From: an uncultured Bacilli bacterium
Lineage (GTDB): Bacteria; Bacillota_I; Bacilli_A; RFN20; CAG-826
Reading direction: 5' to 3'
Assembly (NCBI GenBank): GCA_944349595.1
Contig: CALVNF010000001.1
Span: 1 to 64,000 of the forward strand
DNA length: 64,000 bases
A model generated the notes under the pieces. The model ran no database searches. It had not been told where the DNA came from and was given only the letters and a program-made list of their open reading frames with translations. A program made the position numbers and the translations under genes. The first letter of the stretch is position 1, and each line of letters begins with the position of its first letter. This document shows, in pieces, positions 45,343-52,971 of this stretch.

Positions 45343-46527
45343 ATGGATACTTATCAAAAATTATTCGAAATATATACCAAAAGCATTTCCATTAATGATT
45401 TTGTCAAAAATATTACTAGAGAAATTAATAATCCTATTGCTTTAATTAACGAAAATTTTCAAATTATTTCTTATAGTGATAATGATTTATATAACGATAG
45501 TTTTTATGATGAAGCAACCAAAATAGGTTTTTGGTCGTTAAGCTTTGCAAAAAAAATTACTGATGAATTTAATGATGGTAGTGAATATAAGATTATTGAT
45601 TATATTAACGAACATCGAAGACTATTTATTAGATTAACTTATGACAATAAGTTTGTTGGATATTGTGTAATCTTAGAAATTAATAAAAATTTAGATAGTC
45701 TTAATAAAGAATTTGTTAAGGCCGCAAGTATTATTTTTGCTAAATCAATATATACCTTTGATCCAATTTCAAAAGACATTAGTAATGAAACTTTTTTAAT
45801 AAACTTAATCAATCATATTTACATTTCACGTCAAATATATTTAGAAAGATTAAAAAGATCTAATTTTCATCAAAATACAGACTCATATATTTTTATTTTT
45901 AATATAAAAAATATTAAAAACGAAAAAGAAGACTATTTTTTAAAAGCTCTACGCGAAATTAATTCAAAGCTTATATTAGTTCTTAAAGATGACTACTTAA
46001 TATGCTATCTTAATGAAAACTATTCTTCGTCAACATTTTCAAAAATAGATAATTTATTATTTACATATCATCTTGATGGGATTGTATCTTCAAAAATACT
46101 TGATTTATATAAACTAGATGAAATTTTTTCATTAAATGTAAAGCTACTAACAGCGTTAAATAATAGTTTTTTGGAATATAAATTGTATAAAGAAGAAGAT
46201 TATAAAATCATTCTTCCTTTTTTAGAAATAGATAAAAATATTTTATTTAGTTTTTTAAATGAAAAAATAGCTAAACTATATCATTATGATTTAATTAATA
46301 AGACTAATTATATTGATACTTTATATGCTTATATATTAAATGAAAGAAGTTTAAATGAAGCTAGTAAAATTTTATATCTACATAAAAATACTATTTTGTA
46401 TAGATTAGATAAAATTAAAAATATCGCTAACATTAATTTAGAAAATTATAACGAAAAACTTTCATATATATTTTCGATAGTACTTTTATATTATTTATTA
46501 AATGAATTGCATAAAATAAATTTATAA
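45343..46527 (+). CDS. PucR/CdaR-type transcriptional regulator
   Basis: A 394-aa regulator. Residues about 20-150 (PIALINENFQIISYSDND...FVGYCVILEINKNL) look like a GAF/PAS-like sensor region and the centre is unassigned. The C-terminal PucR helix-turn-helix has the family signature in LNEASKILYLHKNTILYRLD (about 345-364). Family members sense small acids or sugars (purine-, diacid- or proline-type signals) and usually activate neighbouring catabolic genes. It is transcribed divergently from the gldA-kdgT-budA-like operon across the 50-bp palindrome, so that operon is the expected target. No ribosome site is evident. Confidence 0.85.
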   Translation: MDTYQKLFEIYTKSISINDFVKNITREINNPIALINENFQIISYSDNDLYNDSFYDEATKIGFWSLSFAKKITDEFNDGSEYKIIDYINEHRRLFIRLTYDNKFVGYCVILEINKNLDSLNKEFVKAASIIFAKSIYTFDPISKDISNETFLINLINHIYISRQIYLERLKRSNFHQNTDSYIFIFNIKNIKNEKEDYFLKALREINSKLILVLKDDYLICYLNENYSSSTFSKIDNLLFTYHLDGIVSSKILDLYKLDEIFSLNVKLLTALNNSFLEYKLYKEEDYKIILPFLEIDKNILFSFLNEKIAKLYHYDLINKTNYIDTLYAYILNERSLNEASKILYLHKNTILYRLDKIKNIANINLENYNEKLSYIFSIVLLYYLLNELHKINL

Positions 46528-46757
46528 GATTAATTATTTAATAATTTTTAATTGATATTTCTTAAAAATATAAGGTTAAATTTTTATTGTATATATTAAT
46601 ATTTGTCTGCTGATATATTAAAAAAATGCTTTATTTTTAAAAAAGTATGCAAAACTAAGCTTTTTTTAAAATTTTAGCCAATTAATTAATATGTTATTAA
46701 TATTAGATTGATTAACTTCATGTCCTTTAATTGCTAAACCATCTTCGATAATTGCAA

Positions 46758-46803
46758 GTGGTTAATAAATTAATCAATGTGGTTAATAAATGTGGTTAAT
46801 AAA
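46758..46803 (+). repeat. Three copies of GTGGTTAATAAA
   Basis: The 12-mer GTGGTTAATAAA starts at 46758, 46779 and 46792 (spacing 21 and 13). It lies between an open fragment (about 46668-46765, minus strand, reading LAIIEDGLAIKGHEVNQSN) that looks like the tail of a lost gene and the IS-like remnant beyond. No function is evident. Confidence 0.6.
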
Positions 46804-46829
46804 AACATATTTTAAGCTTTCCCATAAAG

Positions 46830-46900
46830 TAAATTTTGTAAGAGTATCGTTTTTTGTTGAGGGTATCATTTCTCAAGTAGCCATATCGTTTACCTAATAG
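46830..46900 (-). mobile_element. Possible IS21-type terminal remnant
   Basis: On the minus strand this reads CGATATGGCTACTTGAGAAA, then TGATACCC and CGATACTC at 19-20-nt steps. The repeated TGGCTACT/GATACCC pattern resembles the multiple terminal repeats of IS21-family elements in Firmicutes, as I remember them. No transposase remains. The rest of 46528-46980 holds only the short repeats and gene debris. Confidence 0.35.
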
Positions 46901-46984
46901 AGCTTCATTTATATAGTAGCCTAATTTAGATATTTTTACTTGCTCTAGTGTTAAAACTTAAACTAGCAAAACACCAAAAATAAA

Positions 46985-47010
46985 AAAATGCCCGATTTCT
47001 CGGACAAATA
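46985..47010 (-). terminator. Terminator after tmRNA
   Basis: On the minus strand, TGTCCGA/TCGGGCA (7 bp including one G-T) with loop GAAA is followed by TTTTTTT, about 50 nt beyond the tmRNA 3' end. Confidence 0.75.
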
Positions 47011-47057
47011 TCGTTAATTTTGACACCCTTAATTGTATCAAAATGTTAGTTATAAGA

Positions 47058-47432
47058 TGGTGGAGAAGCGGAGAGTTGAACTCCGGTCCACAAGTAGTCC
47101 CACAAAAACCTCTACAGTTTAGGCATATTTTTAATTTTATTGATATTATAAACATACCAAATTCTTACCAACTAGATTATAAATATTCATAAGTCTTTAT
47201 AATCATCAAACTTATATATCCTTAATTAGACTTGCCTTATTAAATGTCTAAGGATAAACAAATAATAAGACACGCAACTTCGTATTAAATACGACTTATA
47301 TTATTAGGCTAAGATTAAGCAGCTGCGTAAGCGTAATTTCTGTTGCCAGATATTTATTTTTTAGTGATAACGTCACCACTCGACTGCAATTTAAGCCAGA
47401 CCAGTACCTATGTCGAAAACCAGTACTTCCCC
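47058..47432 (-). ncRNA. ssrA: tmRNA
   Basis: A 375-nt tmRNA. The tRNA-like ends pair GGGGAAG (5') with CTTCTCC (3'), including the G3:U70 alanine determinant, followed by A and an encoded CCA. The 5' part contains GGTTTTCGACA and the 3' part a GTTCAACTC T-loop. The tag reading frame resumes at GGC (47347) after UAUCU, keeping the A at -4, and reads GNRNYAYAAA before TAA (47315-47317). With the loaded Ala the tag is AGNRNYAYAAA. Pseudoknot regions fill the remainder. It rescues stalled ribosomes with SmpB, which is not in this window. The tag ends YAAA rather than the common LAA. Confidence 0.95.
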
Positions 47433-47501
47433 AAGTTCTTAAATTATATCATAATTTAATTGTTTTTTTAAAAATAATTTATTAAAATAATAAAGCACTT
47501 T

Positions 47502-48653
47502 ATGTCTGTATTTGGTTATATTTTAAAAAGTTTTTATAAAAATGATGTCTGTATTGAAGCTGGCCGTAAATTTAAATGGTGGGCAGCTTTAATATATTTT
47601 TTATTAGCAACAATTATTTCAGTAATTCCAATTACGGTGCAAACTTGTACTGTTGATGGTGGAAGTATAATAACATCTAATACTTATGAAGTTGATAATG
47701 GATTAGTTGCATTTACAGAAAACTTTTTAGCAACAAACGAATTAGAATTTAACTTAATTAATGAAGCAAATGGTGAAAATAAAAATTATGATGATGTAGA
47801 TCTTCACAATTCATTAATAATTACTTCTTCAAGTGATGAAAGTTATTCAAATCAAAATTATACTAAACCACTATTTTCTTATAATGGATATTATTTAGAA
47901 GAAGACGAAAATAATAATACAACTAATAAAGAAAGAACAATTTTAGAGGTTTGGGATTTTACATATTTCCCAAAAGAAAGACAAACTGAAAAATTAGCTG
48001 ATGGAAGTGAAAAAATAATAATGCCTTCATATAATGATATGATTACATTATTATCAAGTGGTTCTTCTATTCCACAAAATATTGATGATATCGTTGTTTT
48101 ATTACAAGACAAGGCTAATAATTCAAGTTCTTCTTCCACAAGACAAACTTCATTTTTAGCTTTTGGAAAATACACATTTAATCTTTATAAATACAATGCT
48201 AAAGGTACATTATCTCAAGCAATGACTGGAGATTATGTAAATATAAATTTAAAACAAATTAATAATATTTTATCTTTATCTAATAATAAAGATTCTCATC
48301 AAAGAGTAATTGAATCTTGGCAAATATTCTTTAGAGATGGATATTTATCAATTAAGATTCAAACAGCTGTTATTCAAATTTCTATTGTATTAGCTGTTAA
48401 CTCTGCAATTATTCTAATTATGTCTTTAGTTATATTCTTAGTAACTAGAGGTAAAAATAATCCATTTAAAGTTTATAAATATTATGAATGTCTCAAGATT
48501 TGTTGTTGGATTGCACTTAGTCCTGCAATATTAACATTGATCTTTGGATTTATATTCCCATCAATTATTGGAATATTCTTATTTGTATTAACTTATGGTA
48601 TTAGAGCTCTATTTATGTGGACTAAAAACTTCAGAGTTTATAATAATCAATAA
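47502..48653 (+). CDS. Membrane protein, DUF1189-like
   Basis: A 383-aa protein with one hydrophobic helix near the N-terminus (about 27-46, AALIYFLLATIISVIPITV), a large polar extracellular domain (about 50-285), and three more helices (about 292-316, 333-354 and 356-377). The order (short cytoplasmic start, helix, long outside domain, helical bundle) and the opening ILKSFYKNDVCIEA...RKFKWW resemble DUF1189 family proteins, whose function is unknown. The outer domain is Asn/Ser-rich without motifs. A terminator shared with the convergent gene follows. Confidence 0.6.
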   Translation: MSVFGYILKSFYKNDVCIEAGRKFKWWAALIYFLLATIISVIPITVQTCTVDGGSIITSNTYEVDNGLVAFTENFLATNELEFNLINEANGENKNYDDVDLHNSLIITSSSDESYSNQNYTKPLFSYNGYYLEEDENNNTTNKERTILEVWDFTYFPKERQTEKLADGSEKIIMPSYNDMITLLSSGSSIPQNIDDIVVLLQDKANNSSSSSTRQTSFLAFGKYTFNLYKYNAKGTLSQAMTGDYVNINLKQINNILSLSNNKDSHQRVIESWQIFFRDGYLSIKIQTAVIQISIVLAVNSAIILIMSLVIFLVTRGKNNPFKVYKYYECLKICCWIALSPAILTLIFGFIFPSIIGIFLFVLTYGIRALFMWTKNFRVYNNQ

Positions 48654-48677
48654 AATAAAAACTAAAAATTCTATATT

Positions 48678-48707
48678 AAAAAAAGCGATTGTTACATCGC
48701 TTTTTTT
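48678..48707. terminator. Bidirectional terminator
   Basis: A perfect 12-bp stem (AAAAAAAGCGAT with its complement, loop TGTTAC) with flanking A and T runs lies between the convergent membrane-protein gene and the small gene whose stop codon it touches (48706-48708). Confidence 0.88.
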
Positions 48708-49047
48708 AATCCCCATAATCTGATCCTCTTGATTTATCTTCAACAAAGATTAATAAAGGATCAGTTATATCGGTTATCTCTTGATAAATAAATCCATCTA
48801 GTTCAATGTATGGAAATTCATAATCACCAGTAAATATTACTTTTTTATTTTTTCTAACAATTGATAATAATTTTTCCATAATTTTATCAAATTTATCTTG
48901 GTGATGAGCTTTCATTCCAACTAGTTGAGTATAAAATGTTGGTTCTATAAAAAATATTGAACCATCATCTAATTCAAACTCTTGAAGATATGGATATTTA
49001 TCTTCGTCAATTCTTTTTAATTTTTTAAATTCTTCATACGTTTCCAT
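48706..49047 (-). CDS. Small protein of unknown function
   Basis: A 113-aa acidic, soluble protein I do not recognise. METYEEFKKLKRIDEDKYPYLQEFELDDG starts it; later parts read FIEPTFYTQLVGMKAHHQDK and KKVIFTGDYEFPYIELDGF. A longer reading from 49101 would add 18 hydrophobic residues, but I prefer the start at 49047. A TATAAT (49055-49060) ends 7 nt before that ATG, matching the leaderless pattern seen elsewhere, and would lie inside the longer ORF. The HAD phosphatase gene is divergent and starts 42 bp away. Confidence 0.65.
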   Translation of the reverse strand: METYEEFKKLKRIDEDKYPYLQEFELDDGSIFFIEPTFYTQLVGMKAHHQDKFDKIMEKLLSIVRKNKKVIFTGDYEFPYIELDGFIYQEITDITDPLLIFVEDKSRGSDYGD

Positions 49048-49054
49048 GTTAAAT

Positions 49055-49060
49055 ATTATA
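49055..49060 (-). promoter_or_regulatory. -10 box, gene 48706-49047 (leaderless start)
   Basis: TATAAT on the minus strand lies 7 nt before the preferred ATG at 49047. It fixes the start choice, since the longer ORF start would lie upstream of this promoter. Confidence 0.55.
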
Positions 49061-49088
49061 AAATATTTTAAACATAGGAGGAACATAA

Positions 49089-49889
49089 ATGGAAAAAACA
49101 TTTAACGAAGACATTAAAATTGTAATTACTGATATTGACCAAACATTATTTTCACATAATACAAATAAAGTTCCTCAATCCGCTGTTGATGCTTTTAAAA
49201 AATTACAAGAAAGAGGAATTAAAGTATTTTTATGTTCCGGTAGAAATAAATATTTAATTAGAAAATCTGGCGTTTTAGATTATGTAAAACCAGATGGTTA
49301 TATTGTAATGAACGGTGCTGCTGTTATTATAAATGACAAAATAATTTATTCATATCCAATTCCAAGCAATGTTGTTGATGCTTTAATTAAATTTTCTAAA
49401 AGATTACGATTTGGTTTAACATTAATTGAAGAAACCGAAGGTCATATTAATTATATTGATGAAAGAGTAATTTCTGCTCATGAAAAATATGGAACAAGAT
49501 TCCCACAACCTCGTAGTTTTCCAGATCATTACGATCGAGTTGTTTATCAAGCAATTTGTTTTTGTGATGAATTAGATGAATCTCTATTTTTACCACATAT
49601 TAAGGGTGCTAAAAGTGCTAGATGGGATGAATATGCCGTTGATATTATGCCTGAAGATAGCGATAAATCAAAAGGCGTTCTTGCACTTTTGACATATTTA
49701 AATTTAAAACCAGAAAATTGTCTTGCAATTGGAGATGGTAATAACGATATTGAGGTTTTGCAATTTTCTGGAATTGGAGTTGCAATGGGAAATGCCAATC
49801 AAAAAGTAAAAGATGCTGCCGATTATGTAACAGATGATATTGATAATGATGGTTGGGCAAAAGCCATGAAGCACTTTAATTTAATTTAA
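49089..49889 (+). CDS. HAD-superfamily (Cof-type) phosphatase
   Basis: A 266-aa Cof/type IIB HAD hydrolase. Motif I is IVITDIDQTLFSHN (about 11-24), where DxDxT carries the nucleophile. Motif II is FLCSGRNK (about 48-55), the Lys of motif III precedes GVLALLTYLNL (about 198-208), and motif IV is AIGDGNNDIEVLQFSG (about 214-229). The cap domain between motifs II and III fits sugar-phosphate or flavin-type substrates, but specificity cannot be read. A perfect AGGAGG site precedes the ATG. Its stop abuts the convergent rlmH gene with no gap. Confidence 0.92.
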   Translation: MEKTFNEDIKIVITDIDQTLFSHNTNKVPQSAVDAFKKLQERGIKVFLCSGRNKYLIRKSGVLDYVKPDGYIVMNGAAVIINDKIIYSYPIPSNVVDALIKFSKRLRFGLTLIEETEGHINYIDERVISAHEKYGTRFPQPRSFPDHYDRVVYQAICFCDELDESLFLPHIKGAKSARWDEYAVDIMPEDSDKSKGVLALLTYLNLKPENCLAIGDGNNDIEVLQFSGIGVAMGNANQKVKDAADYVTDDIDNDGWAKAMKHFNLI

Positions 49890-50369
49890 TTATTTATGAT
49901 ATGTTTCATTATTAATTATTTTAAAACATCTATATAAAGATTCTAAAACAATTACTCGACATAATTGATGAGGAAAAGTCAAACTTGATAGTTTGATTTT
50001 TTCATTTTTAAAGGTGTTAATTTTTTCACTTATTCCATAAGATCCACCAATTAGAAAAGTAATTTTTGAATTATTAATCATTATGTTATTTAAATATTTT
50101 GCATAACTAATCGAATCAAATTCTTTTCCTTTTAAATCAAAAATTAACAAAAAGTCTGCAGAATTAATATATTTTTTAATATTTTCAAATTCTTTATCTT
50201 TAATTATTTCAATTTCTTTAAGTGATGGACTCTCACTTACTTTTTCATCCTTAACTTCAATTATTTCAAGATTGGCATATTTAGATAATCTTTTTTTATA
50301 TTCTAAAATTGCTTCTTTTAAATAATTTTCTTTTATTTTTCCAACACAAATTAATCTAATATTAATCAT
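49890..50369 (-). CDS. rlmH: 23S rRNA pseudouridine-1915 N3-methyltransferase
   Basis: A 159-aa SPOUT methyltransferase acting on pseudouridine 1915 of 23S rRNA in the assembled ribosome. INIRLICVGKIKENYLKEAI (about 2-21) is the family start, DLKGKEFDSISYAKYL (about 84-99) leads into the SAM knot ITFLIGGSYGISEK (about 109-122), and the end LPHQLCR-like SSLTFPHQLCRVIVLESLYR (about 133-152) is diagnostic. I start at the ATG before INIRL; an upstream ATG gives seven extra residues not seen in the family. It overlaps walJ by 8 bp. Confidence 0.95.
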   Translation of the reverse strand: MINIRLICVGKIKENYLKEAILEYKKRLSKYANLEIIEVKDEKVSESPSLKEIEIIKDKEFENIKKYINSADFLLIFDLKGKEFDSISYAKYLNNIMINNSKITFLIGGSYGISEKINTFKNEKIKLSSLTFPHQLCRVIVLESLYRCFKIINNETYHK

Positions 50370-51099
50370 AGTAAAAAATGCTTCCATCAATTTGTTTTAA
50401 TAGAGTTACAAAATTATCTTTATAATATTTAAAATTTTCTTTAATATAATTATTTAAAAGATCTTCATTATTACATTCTTGGGATAAATGAGCTAAGAAT
50501 ATATGTTTTGTATTATCATTTACCACTTTATTTAAGTAATCAATTGCTTGTTGATTACTTAAGTGACCACTTCTTCCTTTAATACGATTAATTAAAGATT
50601 TTGGTCTGTTTGAATTTAATAGCATATCAATATCATGATTTGATTCTAAAATGTAGTAATCTTTACTTTTTATTAAATTTAAAACACTTTTTTTAATAAA
50701 TCCCAAATCTGTTAAATAAACAATTTCTTTATCGTTAATTTTAAAAATAAATCCAACTGAATCTGGAGCATCATGTGATGTTTTAATAACATTTACTTCA
50801 AAATCACAAAAATAATTAACTCCTTCATTTAAAAAGTTATAATTAATATCTTGAATTGTATTTTTAAAAGAATATATTTTCTTTTCATCAAGTTTGTTAA
50901 TCATTTTAATATGATCGATATGATTATGAGTTATAAAAATATAATCAATTTGATTAATATTTATATTATTTATTTCTAACACATGATTAAAATATCGATT
51001 TGAAAAACCACAATCAATTAAAATAAAACGATTTTCTTTATATTCAATTAGAGTTGAATTACCTTTTGAACCACTACCAATAAAAATTATTCTTTTCAT
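50362..51099 (-). CDS. walJ: WalJ/YycJ-type metallo-beta-lactamase fold hydrolase
   Basis: A 245-aa metallo-hydrolase. FIGSGSKGNSTLIEYKENRF (about 5-24) opens the fold, YIFITHNHIDHIKMI (about 52-66) holds the HxHxDH zinc ligands, TSHDAPDSVGFIF (about 106-118) the next His, and LESNHDIDML (about 149-158) with IFLAHLSQECN (about 204-214) the rest. In Bacilli the gene usually sits at the end of the walRK operon and its product affects cell wall and DNA metabolism; here walRK is absent from the window and rlmH follows, a common pairing. It overlaps dnaB by 4 bp. Confidence 0.87.
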   Translation of the reverse strand: MKRIIFIGSGSKGNSTLIEYKENRFILIDCGFSNRYFNHVLEINNININQIDYIFITHNHIDHIKMINKLDEKKIYSFKNTIQDINYNFLNEGVNYFCDFEVNVIKTSHDAPDSVGFIFKINDKEIVYLTDLGFIKKSVLNLIKSKDYYILESNHDIDMLLNSNRPKSLINRIKGRSGHLSNQQAIDYLNKVVNDNTKHIFLAHLSQECNNEDLLNNYIKENFKYYKDNFVTLLKQIDGSIFYYD

Positions 51100-52520
51100 A
51101 ATTTATGTTGTTTTTTATATGATTCAATAACATCATCTGCAGGATTTTTAAAACTTGAATAACTTTTCATAAATAATAAATAAGCAGTTCCAGTTGGGCC
51201 TGTTCTATTTTTTGAAACAATTACTTCAACAACACTTGATGAATTTCTATCTACTGGATTATTATTGACAGTTTCTTGTGTATTATCTCCATCAAAAGCA
51301 TTTGTTGCTCCATTTGATTGATAATCACTTCTATATAATAAAACTACTTTATCGGCATCTTGTTCAATATCACCAGATTCTCTTAAATCGGACATTATTG
51401 GTCTTCTTTGACCACCTCCACCTTTTTCTGGAGCTCTACTTAATTGAGAAATTAAAATAATTGGAACATTTAATTTTTTTGCAAGAGAATGGATTCTATG
51501 ACAAATATTTCCAATTCTTATTCTTTCGTTTTCAAATCGGCCAGATGTTTTAATTAAACCTAAATAATCAATTAAAATAAGTTTTAAATTCTTATGTTCT
51601 GCATGAAATTTATAAGTTTTTGCTTCTAAATCATTTAAGTCAATGTTTGGAGTTTCATCAATAAAAATTGGTGTTGAACTCATTTCTTTTAAAGCTTGGG
51701 CGATTCTTTCTCCATCTTCTTTATTATATAAACCAGTTGCTATTTTATCACTTGATACATTGCTCACACTTGATAAAATTCTACTTCCAATTTGACCAGC
51801 ATCCATTTCAAGAGAAAAGAATAAAACTGGGCAATTAGTTTTTTGAGCAACTTTATATGCAATATTAATTCCAAGAGCTGTTTTTCCAACACTTGGTCTT
51901 GCTGCTAATACCCATACTTCCCCTTTTTGAAGACCAGAAGTAATTTTATTTAATTGAGAATAACCAGTATCAACTCCAACAATTGAACTTCCAGAAGCTC
52001 TTGCGGCTTGCATATTTTCAACAACAGTTCTAGATACTTCCTTTAAATTTTTAAATCCTTCAATGGTACGATTTTGGATTATTTCGTTTAATTTTGTGTC
52101 TGCAATATTTAAAAATTCATTATCATTTTCAAAATCATTTAAAAAATATTTTGTTTCAAGATCATCAAATTGATTAAATAATTGTCTAATAGTTGTTTTA
52201 TTTTTTAAAATTCTAATATTTTCTTCAACTCCATCACTACCTTTATATTCAAGTAATAAATTTGAAATAAAATCAATTCCACCAATTAATGACAAATATT
52301 TTTTCTCTTCAAGAGTTGAAACAAGTGAGTTAATTTCAACTTGAACGCCCCTTCTATATAAATCTTTTAAGCATTCAAAAATATATTGGTATTTTTTATT
52401 TGAAAAATTATCAACATCTAACGCATTAATTATTAAATTTGCAGCATCATTATCAGTTAAAGCAATGCTTAATACGTTAGTTTCGGCTTGTAAATTACAA
52501 GCTATTTTATCGTTAGCCAT
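51096..52520 (-). CDS. dnaB: Replicative DNA helicase DnaB-type
   Basis: The 474-aa hexameric fork helicase (called DnaC in B. subtilis). The N-terminal helical domain contains ETNVLSIALTDNDAANLIIN (about 13-32). The RecA-like domain has Walker A LAARPSVGKTALGINIAY (about 206-223), VLFFSLEMDAGQIGSRIL (about 232-249), Walker B LKLILIDYLGLIK (about 310-322) and ISQLSRAPE..GGGQRRPI (about 355-373), with SDLRESGDIEQDAD (about 376-389). It starts one base into the rplI stop (TAATG), the conserved gdpP-rplI-dnaB order of Firmicutes. Confidence 0.97.
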   Translation of the reverse strand: MANDKIACNLQAETNVLSIALTDNDAANLIINALDVDNFSNKKYQYIFECLKDLYRRGVQVEINSLVSTLEEKKYLSLIGGIDFISNLLLEYKGSDGVEENIRILKNKTTIRQLFNQFDDLETKYFLNDFENDNEFLNIADTKLNEIIQNRTIEGFKNLKEVSRTVVENMQAARASGSSIVGVDTGYSQLNKITSGLQKGEVWVLAARPSVGKTALGINIAYKVAQKTNCPVLFFSLEMDAGQIGSRILSSVSNVSSDKIATGLYNKEDGERIAQALKEMSSTPIFIDETPNIDLNDLEAKTYKFHAEHKNLKLILIDYLGLIKTSGRFENERIRIGNICHRIHSLAKKLNVPIILISQLSRAPEKGGGGQRRPIMSDLRESGDIEQDADKVVLLYRSDYQSNGATNAFDGDNTQETVNNNPVDRNSSSVVEVIVSKNRTGPTGTAYLLFMKSYSSFKNPADDVIESYKKQHKL

Positions 52521-52969
52521 TATTCTTCCTCACTAACATGGACTTTAATTATACCAATAATTCCCTTATATAATTCAATTTCAAGATTTGTATAGCCAAA
52601 AGCATTAATTAAATATTTAGTTTTAATTTTTCTTTTATCAACTTCAATATTGAATTCTTCTTTTAATTTGTTTGTAACTTCTTTAAAAGATATAGAACCA
52701 ATCATTTTATGATCTTTCCCAGCTTTTGCTTTAAATTCAAGAACAATATTTGCTAACAAATCTTTATTTTTTAAAGCTAATTCTTTAAGTTCTTCTTCTT
52801 TTTTAGCTCGTGCTTCTTCTTGCTTATTTAATACATTCATTGAACCAACAGTATATTTAACTGCTAATTTATTTGGAATTAAATAATTTGCAGCATAACC
52901 ATCTTTTACTTCAACAATTTGGTCTTTTTTACCAATTTTTTTAACGTCTTGTAACATTATAACTTTCAT
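52520..52969 (-). CDS. rplI: 50S ribosomal protein L9
   Basis: A 149-aa two-domain protein. The N-terminal 23S-binding domain [20 protein letters not shown] with [18 protein letters not shown] (about 23-40) is the L9 signature. A long charged connecting helix (about 45-75) leads to the C-terminal domain that starts near [20 protein letters not shown] (about 81-100). It starts 2 bp after the gdpP stop in the gdpP-rplI-dnaB-walJ-rlmH run, so it is probably co-transcribed from the gdpP promoter. Confidence 0.97.
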   Translation of the reverse strand: MKVIMLQDVKKIGKKDQIVEVKDGYAANYLIPNKLAVKYTVGSMNVLNKQEEARAKKEEELKELALKNKDLLANIVLEFKAKAGKDHKMIGSISFKEVTNKLKEEFNIEVDKRKIKTKYLINAFGYTNLEIELYKGIIGIIKVHVSEEE

Positions 52970-52971
52970 AA

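Noticed and set aside
46668..46765. Fragment reading LAIIEDGLAIKGHEVNQSN as a gene
   Set aside because: It has no start codon or ribosome site and is cut by the triple repeat; kept only as gene debris.
46958..47155. 65-aa minus-strand ORF
   Set aside because: It lies in the 3' end of tmRNA and its terminator; the RNA gene explains the sequence.
49048..49101. 18-residue hydrophobic extension of the gene at 48706
   Set aside because: It could look like a signal peptide, but it lies upstream of the TATAAT that fits the leaderless pattern, and it is poly-T-derived Phe/Leu.
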